Shown: positions 37,935-46,661, counted from the first letter of the stretch. The stretch is DNA of 64,000 bases from Chryseobacterium echinoideorum (GCF_007474535.1 NZ_VKNW01000008.1:1-64000), one strand, 5' to 3'. A program made the numbers and translations. The notes: generated by a model not told the origin, from the sequence alone.

Positions 37935-38960
37935 ATGAAAAATAAAATAATAGCAGGCTTTGCAGCATTATTACTGATTGTTTCATGTAATAATAATGAT
38001 AAGATGCTGTCTTCTCTGGCAGATTACAATAATGGAATGGAGCAGAAGGGGTATCATTTTGGTGATAAGCTTAATTTGCCTCAGGAAGTTCTGGAAAATG
38101 CAGAAAGTATTACCATAAGTTTTGGTGAAAAAGAATCGAATAGTCTTATCATAGATCCGAAATATTTTACATTAGGTGATAATGCGGTAACTTTCAATAT
38201 CAAAACCAAAGGCGGGGAAACTTTATATCAGGATGCAACAATTAATGTTTACAGCAAAACTCCTGAAAAAACGATCAATTATGAAATTGTTGCTGAATAT
38301 CCTCATGATCCTGCCAATTTTGTTCAGGGATTTCAGTATGATGGAAGTTTGATCTATGAAAGTGAAGGACAATACGGATCTTCCAGATTAATTGCCTATA
38401 AACTGGGCGATACAATTCCTGTAAAACAAACCAAACAACCGGATGATGTTTTTTCGGAAGGAAGTACAATTGCTGGCGACAAGATTTTTCAGCTGACATG
38501 GGAAAATAAGAAAGGTTTGGTGTATGACAAAAATACATTAAGTCTGAAATCAGAGTTTCCTTATATAAGTATGATGAATCAAGGATGGGGGCTTACCTAT
38601 GATGGGAAAAGTCTCATTGCTTCAGACGGAACCAAAAATCTTTATTTTCTTGATGCAAATGATCCTTCCAAAATGGTAAGATATATTTCTGTAGCAGGAA
38701 ATACAAGTGTTTATGATCAGCTCAATGAACTTGAATACTATAAAGGACATATTTATGCTAATGTTTGGCATAAGCCGATCATATTAAAAATCAATCCGGC
38801 AAACGGAGAGGTGGTCGGAAAGTTCGATTTTTCTAAAATTGCACAGCCTTACACAGACGATAATAGCGAGCATGTTTTGAATGGCATTGCCTTTAAAGGA
38901 GATAATATGCTGATTACCGGTAAAAACTGGTCGAAAATTTATGAAGTGCTGATTAAGTAA
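37935..38960 (+). CDS. Glutaminyl-peptide cyclotransferase (beta-propeller type lipoprotein)
   Basis: This enzyme family turns N-terminal glutamine into pyroglutamate. The lipobox LIVSC places C18 as the lipid anchor. The Glu-cyclase-2 signature is clear: EYPHDPANFVQGFQYDGSLIYESEGQYGSS near 119-148, then the propeller blades (WGLTYDGKSLIASDGTKNL) and GHIYANVWHK. Residues 19-115 form an additional N-terminal beta domain. In Bacteroidetes such cyclases cap secreted proteins whose mature ends begin with Gln; both T9SS proteins here have Gln right at the predicted cleavage site (AQ), so they are plausible substrates. Confidence 0.87.
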   Translation: MKNKIIAGFAALLLIVSCNNNDKMLSSLADYNNGMEQKGYHFGDKLNLPQEVLENAESITISFGEKESNSLIIDPKYFTLGDNAVTFNIKTKGGETLYQDATINVYSKTPEKTINYEIVAEYPHDPANFVQGFQYDGSLIYESEGQYGSSRLIAYKLGDTIPVKQTKQPDDVFSEGSTIAGDKIFQLTWENKKGLVYDKNTLSLKSEFPYISMMNQGWGLTYDGKSLIASDGTKNLYFLDANDPSKMVRYISVAGNTSVYDQLNELEYYKGHIYANVWHKPIILKINPANGEVVGKFDFSKIAQPYTDDNSEHVLNGIAFKGDNMLITGKNWSKIYEVLIK

Positions 38961-39008
38961 TTAAAAACTGCGTCATAATTTTTCTGCAATAAATAAAAAA
39001 TGTAAATT

Positions 39009-39033
39009 GGTAGCGTTCCTTAGGGACGCTATC
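39009..39033. repeat. GC-rich hairpin (REP-like or terminator)
   Basis: GGTAGCGTTCC (39009-39019) pairs with GGGACGCTATC (39023-39033), two wobble pairs included, around a TTA triloop. The stem is much richer in G+C than the surrounding DNA. It lacks a T-tract, so it may be a palindromic repeat element rather than a terminator. Confidence 0.6.
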
Positions 39034-39047
39034 TTAGTAAAGAAGAT

Positions 39048-39971
39048 TTGAGATTATTACAATTTTTGTTCGTTGTTCTGTTCTGTACAATATCGGCACA
39101 GAAAATACTTCCTTTTGACAGTTTAAGGCTGAAGGATACAAGAGATATGTTTGCAGATGACTACGGGAATCTGTATTTATACAAAAATAAAGATTTCAGT
39201 TTTACCAAATATGACTCTCTGGGAAAGCAGCTTGGTAAAATGATGTTCACCGTTCCGTTTAAAGTTCAGGGAGTACAAAATCCTCTGAGTATTGCTTTAT
39301 TTTCAGAAAATGCTCAGGAAATGAAATTTGTAGATCAAAATCTCAATGAAATTCAGAAACTTGATTTTAAACAAAAGTTTGGTTTTATTAAACATGCGTA
39401 TGCAGAAGATCTGCAACAGGTCTGGCTGATTGACGAAAGTACCAAAAGACTTCTTCAGTATAATTTCCGGAATGATATTACCATCAATTCTTATCCTTAT
39501 AACGTAAATATGGATGAAATAATTGATCTGCTTGTTTTTGAAAATAAACTTTATATTTTATCCAAAAATACATTCAGGGTTTTTGATCTGAAATTTGAAA
39601 AACTTTTTGAAGCTCCGGTGGAAAATGCTAAAAGATTCCGCCGTGAAAATGAAAATATTCTGATTATTACCAAAAATACAGTTGTAAGATACATCCAGGA
39701 TCAAGAACTTTTAACATTATTTGAAGATCCCGAGACACAAATTGTGGATAAAAATTCACTGGCATATTTTGAAATAAAAGACAACAAACTCTATCTTTAC
39801 ACCCTTGAAAATCTACGGAAAGCAAAGCCTCAGAAATCTTTGGAAGAACTTGAAAAAACTAAACAGGAGCTTGAAGAAGAGATAGAAAAGCTGGAAAGAG
39901 AAAAGGCTGAGAAAGGTGATATTTTAAAGATCATCGAAGAAATTTCAAACGTAGAATCTTTTGGTATTTAA
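39048..39971 (+). CDS. Secreted protein with C-terminal coiled coil, function unknown
   Basis: The 307-residue protein starts at TTG (39048) and has a good signal peptide (MRLLQFLFVVLFCTISAQ). The middle region (about 25-250) is made of repeated short strands with YDSLGK and LQYN motifs, reminiscent of a propeller or WD-like beta-fold. Residues 260-295 form a strong E/K-rich coiled coil. No catalytic motif was recognised. It starts after the GC-rich hairpin and stands 20 bases before the deoxynucleoside kinase gene, possibly in one transcript. Confidence 0.75.
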   Translation: MRLLQFLFVVLFCTISAQKILPFDSLRLKDTRDMFADDYGNLYLYKNKDFSFTKYDSLGKQLGKMMFTVPFKVQGVQNPLSIALFSENAQEMKFVDQNLNEIQKLDFKQKFGFIKHAYAEDLQQVWLIDESTKRLLQYNFRNDITINSYPYNVNMDEIIDLLVFENKLYILSKNTFRVFDLKFEKLFEAPVENAKRFRRENENILIITKNTVVRYIQDQELLTLFEDPETQIVDKNSLAYFEIKDNKLYLYTLENLRKAKPQKSLEELEKTKQELEEEIEKLEREKAEKGDILKIIEEISNVESFGI

Positions 39972-39991
39972 ACAAAAATTTTCGTATAAAT

Positions 39992-40612
39992 ATGCATATT
40001 GCTGTCACAGGAAACATCGGAGCAGGAAAAACAACACTTACAACTATGCTTGCCAAACATTATGGCTGGGATGCACAGTTTGAAGACGTAGACCACAATC
40101 CTTATCTGGAAGATTTTTACGCTGATATGAGTAAGTGGAGTTTTGCATTGCAGATCTATTTTCTTGGAAGCAGGTTTCGCCAGGTAAAAGAAATAAGAGA
40201 AAGTGGGAGAAACATCATTCAGGATCGTACGATTTATGAGGATGCTCACATTTTTGCTGAAAACCTTAATGATATGAAACTTCTTTCAGACAGAGATTTT
40301 AATAATTATGCTTCGCTTTTTGATCTGATGAAGACATTCGTTTCGGCACCCGATTTGCTTATTTATTTAAAGTCTGATGTTCCCAATCTCGTAAAAAAAA
40401 TTTACAAAAGAGGAAGAGAGTACGAAGCCTCCATCAGCATAGAATATTTATCTAAACTTAATCAGAAATACGAAAAATGGATCGCCAATTACACAGAAGG
40501 AAAACTTCTGGTGATCGAAGTAGATGATTTGGATTTTGTAGAAAAGCCTGAAGACTTTGGATTTATTCTCGAAAAAATTGATGCGGAACTCAACGGCTTA
40601 TTTAATCAGTAA
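39992..40612 (+). CDS. Deoxynucleoside kinase
   Basis: This cytoplasmic salvage enzyme phosphorylates deoxynucleosides with ATP. The P-loop is GNIGAGKTT at 7-15. A DRT motif in IIQDRTIYEDAHIF (about 71-84) and the LID arginines in KKIYKRGREYE (about 134-144) match the dNK/dGK family. The length of 206 residues is typical. It could be specific for dA, dC or dG; the substrate cannot be read. It is followed closely by an ArsC-like gene. Confidence 0.92.
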   Translation: MHIAVTGNIGAGKTTLTTMLAKHYGWDAQFEDVDHNPYLEDFYADMSKWSFALQIYFLGSRFRQVKEIRESGRNIIQDRTIYEDAHIFAENLNDMKLLSDRDFNNYASLFDLMKTFVSAPDLLIYLKSDVPNLVKKIYKRGREYEASISIEYLSKLNQKYEKWIANYTEGKLLVIEVDDLDFVEKPEDFGFILEKIDAELNGLFNQ

Positions 40613-40621
40613 AAATTTATC

Positions 40622-40969
40622 ATGATAAAGGTCTTGCATAACGGAAACTGTTCAAAATCCAATGCCATCTTGGAATATCTGGATGAAAACGGCGTTCAGT
40701 TTGAAATTATTAATATTGTGGAAGATCCTTTAAGCATTTTGGAACTCAAAACAGTTTTAAAGAAGCTTAACCAGCCCGTTTCTCATATTATAAGAACAAA
40801 AGAAAAGCTTTATCTCGAAAAATTTGCAGGGAAAGATATTTCTGAAGAAGAATGGCTTCATATTTTATGTGAAAATCCGTCTCTTATTCAAAGACCGATT
40901 ATAATCAAGGGTTCTGTAGCCATGCTTGGAAGACCTATAGAAAATGTAAAGTTTTTTATTGAAAAGTAG
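40622..40969 (+). CDS. ArsC/Spx-like thioredoxin-fold protein
   Basis: The 115-residue protein has the arsenate-reductase-type N-terminus: a strand, then HNGNCSKSNAILEYL with a single cysteine C10. The conserved IIRTKEKLY and SLIQRPIII segments (the arginine in QRP) follow. ArsC proteins reduce arsenate with glutathione/glutaredoxin; YffB-like relatives lack that role. With no ars genes nearby, the substrate is uncertain. It starts 9 bases after the kinase gene. Confidence 0.87.
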   Translation: MIKVLHNGNCSKSNAILEYLDENGVQFEIINIVEDPLSILELKTVLKKLNQPVSHIIRTKEKLYLEKFAGKDISEEEWLHILCENPSLIQRPIIIKGSVAMLGRPIENVKFFIEK

Positions 40970-41009
40970 GTTATGGTTTCAGTTTTAAATTAAATATTGC
41001 AATAAATAA

Positions 41010-41046
41010 AAAATCAGCAGCCTGAAATTGAACTGCTGATTTTTTT
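41010..41046 (+). terminator. Intrinsic terminator after the ArsC-like gene
   Basis: AATCAGCAG (41012-41020) pairs with CTGCTGATT (41033-41041), with a 12-base loop and a T-run. Confidence 0.88.
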
Positions 41047-41063
41047 AATTTAACTGTTCTACA

Positions 41064-41095
41064 TTTGTAGAATTTGATTATTGTAGTTATATTTA
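41064..41095 (+). promoter_or_regulatory. Candidate promoter of the MORN-like lipoprotein gene
   Basis: TTTG (41064-41067), a 20-base spacer and TATATTTA (41088-41095) lie just before the ATG at 41110. Confidence 0.45.
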
Positions 41096-41109
41096 CTTAA
41101 ACATTTACA

Positions 41110-41547
41110 ATGAAAAATAATATTCTTTTTGCAATAATGTTGATCGCTTTTATATCTTGCAATTCATCCGTCAATCAATATGTTAAAATCCCGGGTAAGT
41201 CGCAGCAAAGACATGGGAAATGGATTGAAAAATATCCCGTTAATGATGGTGAAATGGTTGCATCTGGGAAATATAGATATGGAGAAAAGTCGGGTGTATG
41301 GAAAACCTTCTATAAAGATAAGCTCTATCAGAAAGATAAAACCAGAAATGGACTAACCAGAACTAAAGTATTTTATCCGAATGGAAAAATAATGGAAAAA
41401 GGGCAGTCTAAAATTGATATTACCGAAAATGGCCGACATTGGTACTATTTCGGTAATTGGGAATTTTATGATGAAAGCGGAAAACTGAAATATATAAAAA
41501 AATACAATAACGGTAAAAAAACAGACAGCATTTCTATTAAAGAGTAA
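41110..41547 (+). CDS. MORN-like repeat lipoprotein (YwqK-like)
   Basis: The 145-residue protein has a lipoprotein signal peptide (IAFISC, cysteine at 17). At least three short repeats of the form HGKW..Y / SGVWKTFYKD / GNWEFYDESGKL follow, characteristic of MORN-2 or YwqK-like proteins. Such proteins are often annotated as YwqK-family antitoxins, but no toxin partner is adjacent, so I make no such claim. It has its own promoter. Confidence 0.8.
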   Translation: MKNNILFAIMLIAFISCNSSVNQYVKIPGKSQQRHGKWIEKYPVNDGEMVASGKYRYGEKSGVWKTFYKDKLYQKDKTRNGLTRTKVFYPNGKIMEKGQSKIDITENGRHWYYFGNWEFYDESGKLKYIKKYNNGKKTDSISIKE

Positions 41548-41550
41548 TTA

Positions 41551-41582
41551 TTGAATACATCATCTGAAAATCATTATCTTTG
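41551..41582 (+). promoter_or_regulatory. Promoter of the hemJ-like gene
   Basis: TTG (41551-41553), a 21-base spacer and TATCTTTG (41575-41582, an exact TAnnTTTG) lie 16 bases before the ATG at 41599. Confidence 0.6.
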
Positions 41583-41598
41583 CAGACAAATTTAAAGG

Positions 41599-42147
41599 AT
41601 GCTGTATACCATCATTAAAGCATTGCACATTATTTTTATGGTAAGCTATTTTGCGGGGATTTTCTACCTCGTAAGAATTTTTGTGTATTACAAAGATACC
41701 GATGCATTTCATGATCAAAAAAAACAGATCCTCAGAGAGCAATATACCTTTATGGCTCGAAGACTTTGGAATATTATTACCGTTCCTGCAGGAGTTATCA
41801 TGGCAGTTTGCGGGTTAATCTTGATTTTTCTCAACTCAGGGCTGATGAAATCTCCTTGGTTTCATCTTAAACTTACTTTTTTACTCGGACTTGCCGCTTA
41901 TCATTACTGGTGCTGGCAAAAAGTAAAGCAGCTGGTAAAACTCAACGGAAATACTTTGGAGACAGCTAATCTGAAACTAAGACAGGCAAACGAAATTGCT
42001 ACATTTATTTTATTCCTTGTTGTTTTTACCGTCATATTAAAATCTTCAGTTATTGAATATTGGTGGCAATTAATTACCGGATTTTTCGTTTTGGTATTTT
42101 TGATCATGATGACTGTAAAACTGGTGAATAGGAAAAAGAAAAATTAA
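41599..42147 (+). CDS. hemJ: HemJ-like protoporphyrinogen oxidase (CopD-fold membrane protein)
   Basis: HemJ oxidises protoporphyrinogen IX in haem synthesis. The 182-residue protein has about five transmembrane helices. The family motif is IKALHIIFMVSYFAGIFYLVRIFVYY near 6-31, with a histidine (H10) and arginine expected for haem or quinone contacts. HLKLTFLLGLAAYHYW near 93-108 is a second signature. The same fold is used by CopD proteins, so a generic CopD annotation is an alternative. It is monocistronic, with a good promoter upstream. Confidence 0.75.
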   Translation: MLYTIIKALHIIFMVSYFAGIFYLVRIFVYYKDTDAFHDQKKQILREQYTFMARRLWNIITVPAGVIMAVCGLILIFLNSGLMKSPWFHLKLTFLLGLAAYHYWCWQKVKQLVKLNGNTLETANLKLRQANEIATFILFLVVFTVILKSSVIEYWWQLITGFFVLVFLIMMTVKLVNRKKKN

Positions 42148-42151
42148 TAAA

Positions 42152-42221
42152 AGTTATAAGTTATGAGTGATGAATTATAAATTCAATGATACTCATAACT
42201 TATAATTTATAACTCATAACT
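42152..42221. repeat. Inverted and direct TTATGAG-type repeats before gldF
   Basis: A 17-base arm (42152-42168) is mirrored with one mismatch at 42191-42207, and a further degenerate copy (about 42206-42221) follows. All units read TTATAAGTTATGAG-like. The set sits between hemJ and gldF. Similar heptamer-rich spacers occur in intergenic DNA of this group, from memory. Confidence 0.6.
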
Positions 42222-42229
42222 AAAAAAGC

Positions 42230-42958
42230 ATGATTGCAATTTTAAAAAAAGAACTTTGGAGTTACTTCGGGAACTGGAGCGCATGGGTAATCATTGCGGC
42301 ATTCAGTCTCATCACAACATTGTTTTTGTTTTTTTTCGAAAACGATTCTAATATTTTCGATATCGGGCTTGCGTCCTTACAAAGCTATTTTGTTTTGGTT
42401 CCGTGGCTATTAATGTTCATCATTCCGGCATTGTCTATGAAAACTTTTGCTGAGGAACAGCAGACAGGAACCTTAAACTGGCTTTTTTCACAACCTATGA
42501 AAATTTCTGATCTGGTATTTGGTAAGTTTTTTTCCGTGTGGATCGTTGGGATTCTTTGCCTGATTCCATCAGTTATCTATTTTTATACAGTCTTTGTTTT
42601 AGGCGTTCCGGAAGGAAATATTGATATGGGAATGACTTTCGGAAGTTATTTTGGTCTCATTATGCTGATCGCTGCGTTTGCAGGAGTCGGTATTTTAGCA
42701 TCATCGCTGTCACAAAATCAGATTATGGCGTATTTGCTTGGCGTTTTTATGTGCTTTATCATGTATTTCGGAATTGAGCAGTTAGCCAGCTATAAATTGT
42801 TGGGCGGAGCAGATTTTATTTTACAGAATTTAGGTTTTTACCAGCATTTCTTAGGGTTTACCAGAGGATTGATAGACTTCAGAGATGTTGCCTATTTTAT
42901 TTTTATCATCGGTTTAAGTTTAGCATTATCCAATCATTTTATCACCAAAAAGAAGTAA
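42230..42958 (+). CDS. gldF: ABC transporter permease GldF
   Basis: The 242-residue permease has six hydrophobic helices and the ABC-2 type pattern. It shows EEQQTGTLNWLFSQPMKISDLVFGKFFSVW near residues 75-105, the coupling region characteristic of GldF. GldF with GldG and GldA forms an ABC transporter needed for gliding in Flavobacterium. This genus is generally considered non-gliding, but the genes are retained. gldG follows after 4 bases; gldA must be elsewhere. Confidence 0.9.
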   Translation: MIAILKKELWSYFGNWSAWVIIAAFSLITTLFLFFFENDSNIFDIGLASLQSYFVLVPWLLMFIIPALSMKTFAEEQQTGTLNWLFSQPMKISDLVFGKFFSVWIVGILCLIPSVIYFYTVFVLGVPEGNIDMGMTFGSYFGLIMLIAAFAGVGILASSLSQNQIMAYLLGVFMCFIMYFGIEQLASYKLLGGADFILQNLGFYQHFLGFTRGLIDFRDVAYFIFIIGLSLALSNHFITKKK

Positions 42959-42962
42959 GAAT

Positions 42963-44630
42963 ATGAAGAAGATCAACCTAAAATCTCCGTTCGGAATTTT
43001 GCTTATCATTATTTTACCATTGGTAGTAATCATGATGTTTTCCGGAATCCGTTTAGATTTAACCAAAGAAAAAAGATACACGCTTTCCGAAAGCACTGTG
43101 AAAGTTTTAAAATCTGTAAAAAAACCTTTAACTGTTGAGGTATATCTGGAAGGCGATTTCCCTGCAAGCTTTAAGCAGCTGCAGAACGAAACCAAATTTA
43201 TGCTGGAAGAATTCAGAAAAATAAATCCTAAAATAGATTTCAAATTTATTGATCCTATTAAAACCAAAATGTCTCAGGATACTTTGATGGCAATGGGAAT
43301 GCAGCCTTCTATTCTTCCGGATGTGAAAGACGGGAAAGTTACTCAAATTCGTTTGTTTCCCTATGCGGTGGTAAAGTATAAACAAAGAGGTGTTTCTATT
43401 CCTTTGGTGGTAGAGCAGGCAAACATCAATGCCGAAGAACAGCTGAGAAAATCTATTGAGAATCTTGAATATAATTTAGTTTCCAATATCAAATCTGTTG
43501 CGGAAGATAAAAGAAAAAAAGTAGGTATTCTTGTCAATCAGGATGAACTGGGTCCTCGAGAATTTGAAGGATTTATGCAGCTTGCTTCAGAAAATTATGA
43601 CGCAGGACCTGTAGTTCCGCAGAATAATGTTGAATTGACAATGGCAGATCTTCCTCTGTTGAAAAAAATGAGCGCACTGGTAATCGCAAAGCCAAGAAAA
43701 GCTTTTACCGACAGCGAAAAAGTAATTCTGGATCAGTATATAATGAACGGTGGGAAAACACTTTGGATGATTGATGCAGTGAATGCCGAAATGGATACTT
43801 TGACGACATCAAAAAAAGTAATGCCATTTCCGATTGATATTAATATGACAGATTTTTTCTTCAACTATGGTCTGAGAATCAATTCTGCGCTGGTGAAAGA
43901 TGTAAAAAAGTATGCACTCCTGAAACTTGTAACCGGCGAAGTGGGAGGGAATGCACAATATACAAGTCTTCCATGGCCATATTTTCCGTTAGGAATTGCA
44001 GAGAAGGAGCATCCGATTACAAAAAACATCAATCCGGTAAAACTTGAATTTCCGACTTCTATTGATACTTTGGGCGGAAAGAAATTTAAAACCCATGTGC
44101 TATTTGAATCAAGTGAAAGAACTTTGCTGAAGCAGGTTCCAAACTATGTTGAGCTGAAAGAAATTGCAAGTGTCGACAGTCTGGGACAAATGGAAAAACC
44201 AAGTACTCCCAAAATTTTTGCCGTTGCTCTGGAAGGTAAATTTAATTCCGCTTATGCTTCAAGGATAGAAAGAAAATCATATCCCGGTTTTAGGGCTTCA
44301 AGTCCTGAAAACAAAATGATCGTCATTGCAGACGGTGACGTGGGTAGAAACAAGGTCATCAAAGGTCAGCCTTTACCTTTGGGGGTTGATATGCTGACTG
44401 ATGAGCAGTTTGGTAACGAGCAGTTCCTCAGAAATGCCTTAGACTATCTTTTGGATGACAGCAATATTATGGACCTGCGCAACCGAAATATCGAAGAGCG
44501 TCTCTTAGATCGCTACAGAATCAACGAAGAACGCTCAAAATGGCAGTACCTGAATTTATTTTTGCCATTAGCAATTATTGCTCTTTTAGGAGGATTGTTT
44601 TTCTGGCTAAGAAAGAAAAAATTTGGATAA
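42963..44630 (+). CDS. gldG: Gliding-motility ABC transporter component GldG
   Basis: GldG is the auxiliary domain of the GldAFG transporter. The 555-residue protein has an N-terminal transmembrane helix (about 9-29), a large extracytoplasmic domain with the DLTKEKRYTLSESTVKVLK opening near 30-48 typical of the family, and a C-terminal transmembrane helix (about 530-550). The gene is co-transcribed with gldF and ends in a strong terminator. In the absence of gliding, a role in envelope transport is possible. Confidence 0.92.
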   Translation: MKKINLKSPFGILLIIILPLVVIMMFSGIRLDLTKEKRYTLSESTVKVLKSVKKPLTVEVYLEGDFPASFKQLQNETKFMLEEFRKINPKIDFKFIDPIKTKMSQDTLMAMGMQPSILPDVKDGKVTQIRLFPYAVVKYKQRGVSIPLVVEQANINAEEQLRKSIENLEYNLVSNIKSVAEDKRKKVGILVNQDELGPREFEGFMQLASENYDAGPVVPQNNVELTMADLPLLKKMSALVIAKPRKAFTDSEKVILDQYIMNGGKTLWMIDAVNAEMDTLTTSKKVMPFPIDINMTDFFFNYGLRINSALVKDVKKYALLKLVTGEVGGNAQYTSLPWPYFPLGIAEKEHPITKNINPVKLEFPTSIDTLGGKKFKTHVLFESSERTLLKQVPNYVELKEIASVDSLGQMEKPSTPKIFAVALEGKFNSAYASRIERKSYPGFRASSPENKMIVIADGDVGRNKVIKGQPLPLGVDMLTDEQFGNEQFLRNALDYLLDDSNIMDLRNRNIEERLLDRYRINEERSKWQYLNLFLPLAIIALLGGLFFWLRKKKFG

Positions 44631-44635
44631 AATAG

Positions 44636-44666
44636 AAAAGAGAAACTCAACAGTTTCTCTTTTTTT
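44636..44666. terminator. Bidirectional terminator between gldG and cdd
   Basis: AAAAGAGAAACT (44636-44647) pairs with AGTTTCTCTTTT (44652-44663) around CAAC, with T on the plus strand. It also follows the convergent cytidine deaminase gene. Confidence 0.9.
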
Positions 44667-44683
44667 TAAAAATATCTGGTTAT

Positions 44684-45166
44684 TTACAAAAAAGTAGAAT
44701 CAAAATAAAAGGGAAGAAGATCCTTAATAGATGAAACTTTGATGATATCCTCATTCAGATTCGCAAAATACAATTCAATATTTTGATTCTGTTTGGTTTC
44801 ATATTCCATAATACTCTGTCTGCAAGCTCCACAAGGAGGAATTGGCGGATTTTTTTTCGAGAACTCTTTGGGACCGCCTACAATAAATATTTTCTTAATT
44901 TTCTGATCAGGAAAATTGGCTCCAACCCAAAAAATTGCTGTTCTTTCTGCACATAAACCCGAGGGAAAAGCTGCGTTTTCCTGATTGTTGCCTGAAAAAA
45001 TTTCACCATTATCAAGAAGAACTGCACAGCCGACAAAAAAATCAGAATAAGGAGCATAAGCATTCTTTCGTGCGATTTTTGCCCGTTCGAAAAGTTTTTG
45101 CTCAGTTTCTGTAAGTTCAATTCCGCTTTTATACTGTTCGTACTTTATTGCTATGTTTTTTTTCAT
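44684..45166 (-). CDS. cdd: Cytidine deaminase
   Basis: This cytosolic zinc enzyme deaminates cytidine and deoxycytidine to uridine and deoxyuridine. The zinc motif is CAE (C72, E74 as the proton shuttle) in GLCAERTA, with C112 and C115 in PPCGACRQ. The ENAAFPSG substrate-binding stretch is also present. Length of 160 residues is usual for the homotetrameric form. It converges on gldG and faces away from the old yellow enzyme gene. Confidence 0.95.
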   Translation of the reverse strand: MKKNIAIKYEQYKSGIELTETEQKLFERAKIARKNAYAPYSDFFVGCAVLLDNGEIFSGNNQENAAFPSGLCAERTAIFWVGANFPDQKIKKIFIVGGPKEFSKKNPPIPPCGACRQSIMEYETKQNQNIELYFANLNEDIIKVSSIKDLLPFYFDSTFL

Positions 45167-45272
45167 AATGTATTTAAAAAGGGGCGTAAATGTAAACTAT
45201 TTTAATGACTTGAGCAATAAACCTTTCTCAATCTATTTTTTGTATTTTTAATGTTTTAAAAAAATAAGTTTA

Positions 45273-46322
45273 ATGTTATATTCTCCAATAAAATTCAGAA
45301 ATGTAGAGCTGAAAAACCGATGGGTAATGTCGCCCATGTGCATGTATTCGTGTGAAAACGGATTAGCAAATGATTTTCATTTTGTACACTATGGAAGCAG
45401 AGCTCAAGGCGGAACAGGACTTTTGATTGTTGAAGCAACCGGTGTAGAACCACGAGGCAGAATTACAAATCACTGTATGGGAATTTGGAATGACGAACAG
45501 GCTGAAAAATTAAAGAAAATTGTACAATTCGTACATCAGCATTCGGAAAGCAAAATAGGTATTCAGCTCGCTCATGCCGGAAGGAAGGCCTCAACTTGGA
45601 ATAATGTTCAGATATCACTTGAAGATGGCTGGGAAACCTTAGCTCCAAGTGCAATTCCTTATCAGCATGGGGAGAGAATTCCTCATGAGCTGACTATTGA
45701 AGAAATAAAACAACAAGTTCAGAATTTTAAAGAAGCGGCAAGAAGATCTGTAAAAGCAGGCTTCGATGTGATTGAAATTCATGCAGCACACGGCTATCTT
45801 ATCCATCAGTTTTTGTCACCACTATCCAATATCAGAAATGATGAGTATGGCGGAAGTTTTGAAAACAGAATCAGGTTTCTGATTGAAATTGTGGATGCAG
45901 TGAACGAAGAGCTGAATGAGAATGTTGCACTTTTCGTAAGAATTTCGGGAACAGAATATGCTGAAAATGGCTGGAATATTGATGACAGCGTAAAGCTTGC
46001 ACAGGTTTTAAAAAATCACGAAGTAGATTTGATAGATGTTTCCAGTGGAGGAAATATTCATGGAGCTAAAATTTCTGTATTTGAAGGATATCAGGTTCCT
46101 TTTTCTTCAGCTGTAAAAAATCAGGCAAATGTGCAGACAGGAGCAGTAGGATTGATTACGACAAGTAAGCAGGCAGAAGAAATTCTTCAGAATGGGGAAG
46201 CAGATCTTATTTTTGTGGCAAGAGAGATACTAAGAAATCCTTATCTTGCCGTTCATGGATCATTTGAAATGAAGGAAGATTGTTTCTTTCCGCATCAGTA
46301 TTTACGTGCAAAAATTTCTTAG
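45273..46322 (+). CDS. NADPH dehydrogenase NamA-type old yellow enzyme
   Basis: This FMN-dependent ene-reductase uses NADPH to reduce activated C=C bonds and is used in stress detoxification. The 349-residue TIM barrel opens with LYSPIKFRNVELKNRWVMSPM and C23 in PMCMYS, the redox-tuning cysteine of the YqjM/NamA subgroup. HAAHGYLIHQFLSP near 173-186 carries substrate-binding histidines. Later DVSSGG and ARE.LRNPY match family phosphate-binding motifs. Start ATG at 45273. Confidence 0.92.
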   Translation: MLYSPIKFRNVELKNRWVMSPMCMYSCENGLANDFHFVHYGSRAQGGTGLLIVEATGVEPRGRITNHCMGIWNDEQAEKLKKIVQFVHQHSESKIGIQLAHAGRKASTWNNVQISLEDGWETLAPSAIPYQHGERIPHELTIEEIKQQVQNFKEAARRSVKAGFDVIEIHAAHGYLIHQFLSPLSNIRNDEYGGSFENRIRFLIEIVDAVNEELNENVALFVRISGTEYAENGWNIDDSVKLAQVLKNHEVDLIDVSSGGNIHGAKISVFEGYQVPFSSAVKNQANVQTGAVGLITTSKQAEEILQNGEADLIFVAREILRNPYLAVHGSFEMKEDCFFPHQYLRAKIS

Positions 46323-46349
46323 ATTTGTGAAATAGATAATTAACAGACG

Positions 46350-46637
46350 ATGCACATAGAAGATTTTATGCTTCCTTGCCCAAGCAAAAAATTTTTAGGA
46401 ATAGAATGCTTTGGTTGTGGTACACAGAGAGCGATTGTTTTGGTATTTCAGGGAGAGTTTTCGGAAGCTTTTCAGATGTATCCTGCAGTATATACTCTTC
46501 TGATGTTTTTTGCATTTGCAGCTCTCAATTTTTTAGATAAAAAAAGGAATTACGGACAGATATTGATATTTTTAGCTATAATTAATGCAGTCATTATGGT
46601 TTTTTCTTATTTTTATAAACATTTCTTCAACTTTTAA
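46350..46637 (+). CDS. DUF2752 membrane protein
   Basis: The 95-residue protein has a short extramembrane head with cysteines, MLPCPSKKFLGIECFGCGTQRA, which is the DUF2752 signature. Two hydrophobic helices (about 46-62 and 70-90) follow. The Cys-rich head may bind metal. The function is unknown. It sits 25 bases before a CCC-motif membrane protein and is often found next to it in this lineage. Confidence 0.85.
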   Translation: MHIEDFMLPCPSKKFLGIECFGCGTQRAIVLVFQGEFSEAFQMYPAVYTLLMFFAFAALNFLDKKRNYGQILIFLAIINAVIMVFSYFYKHFFNF

Positions 46638-46661
46638 ACTATAAACATTAAAAATTATATT

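Noticed and set aside
41110..41547. YwqK-type antitoxin with a partner toxin
   Set aside because: The repeats match, but no toxin gene is adjacent, so a toxin-antitoxin claim is not supported.
42230..44630. Evidence that the organism glides
   Set aside because: gldF and gldG alone are kept in non-gliding relatives; motility cannot be inferred.
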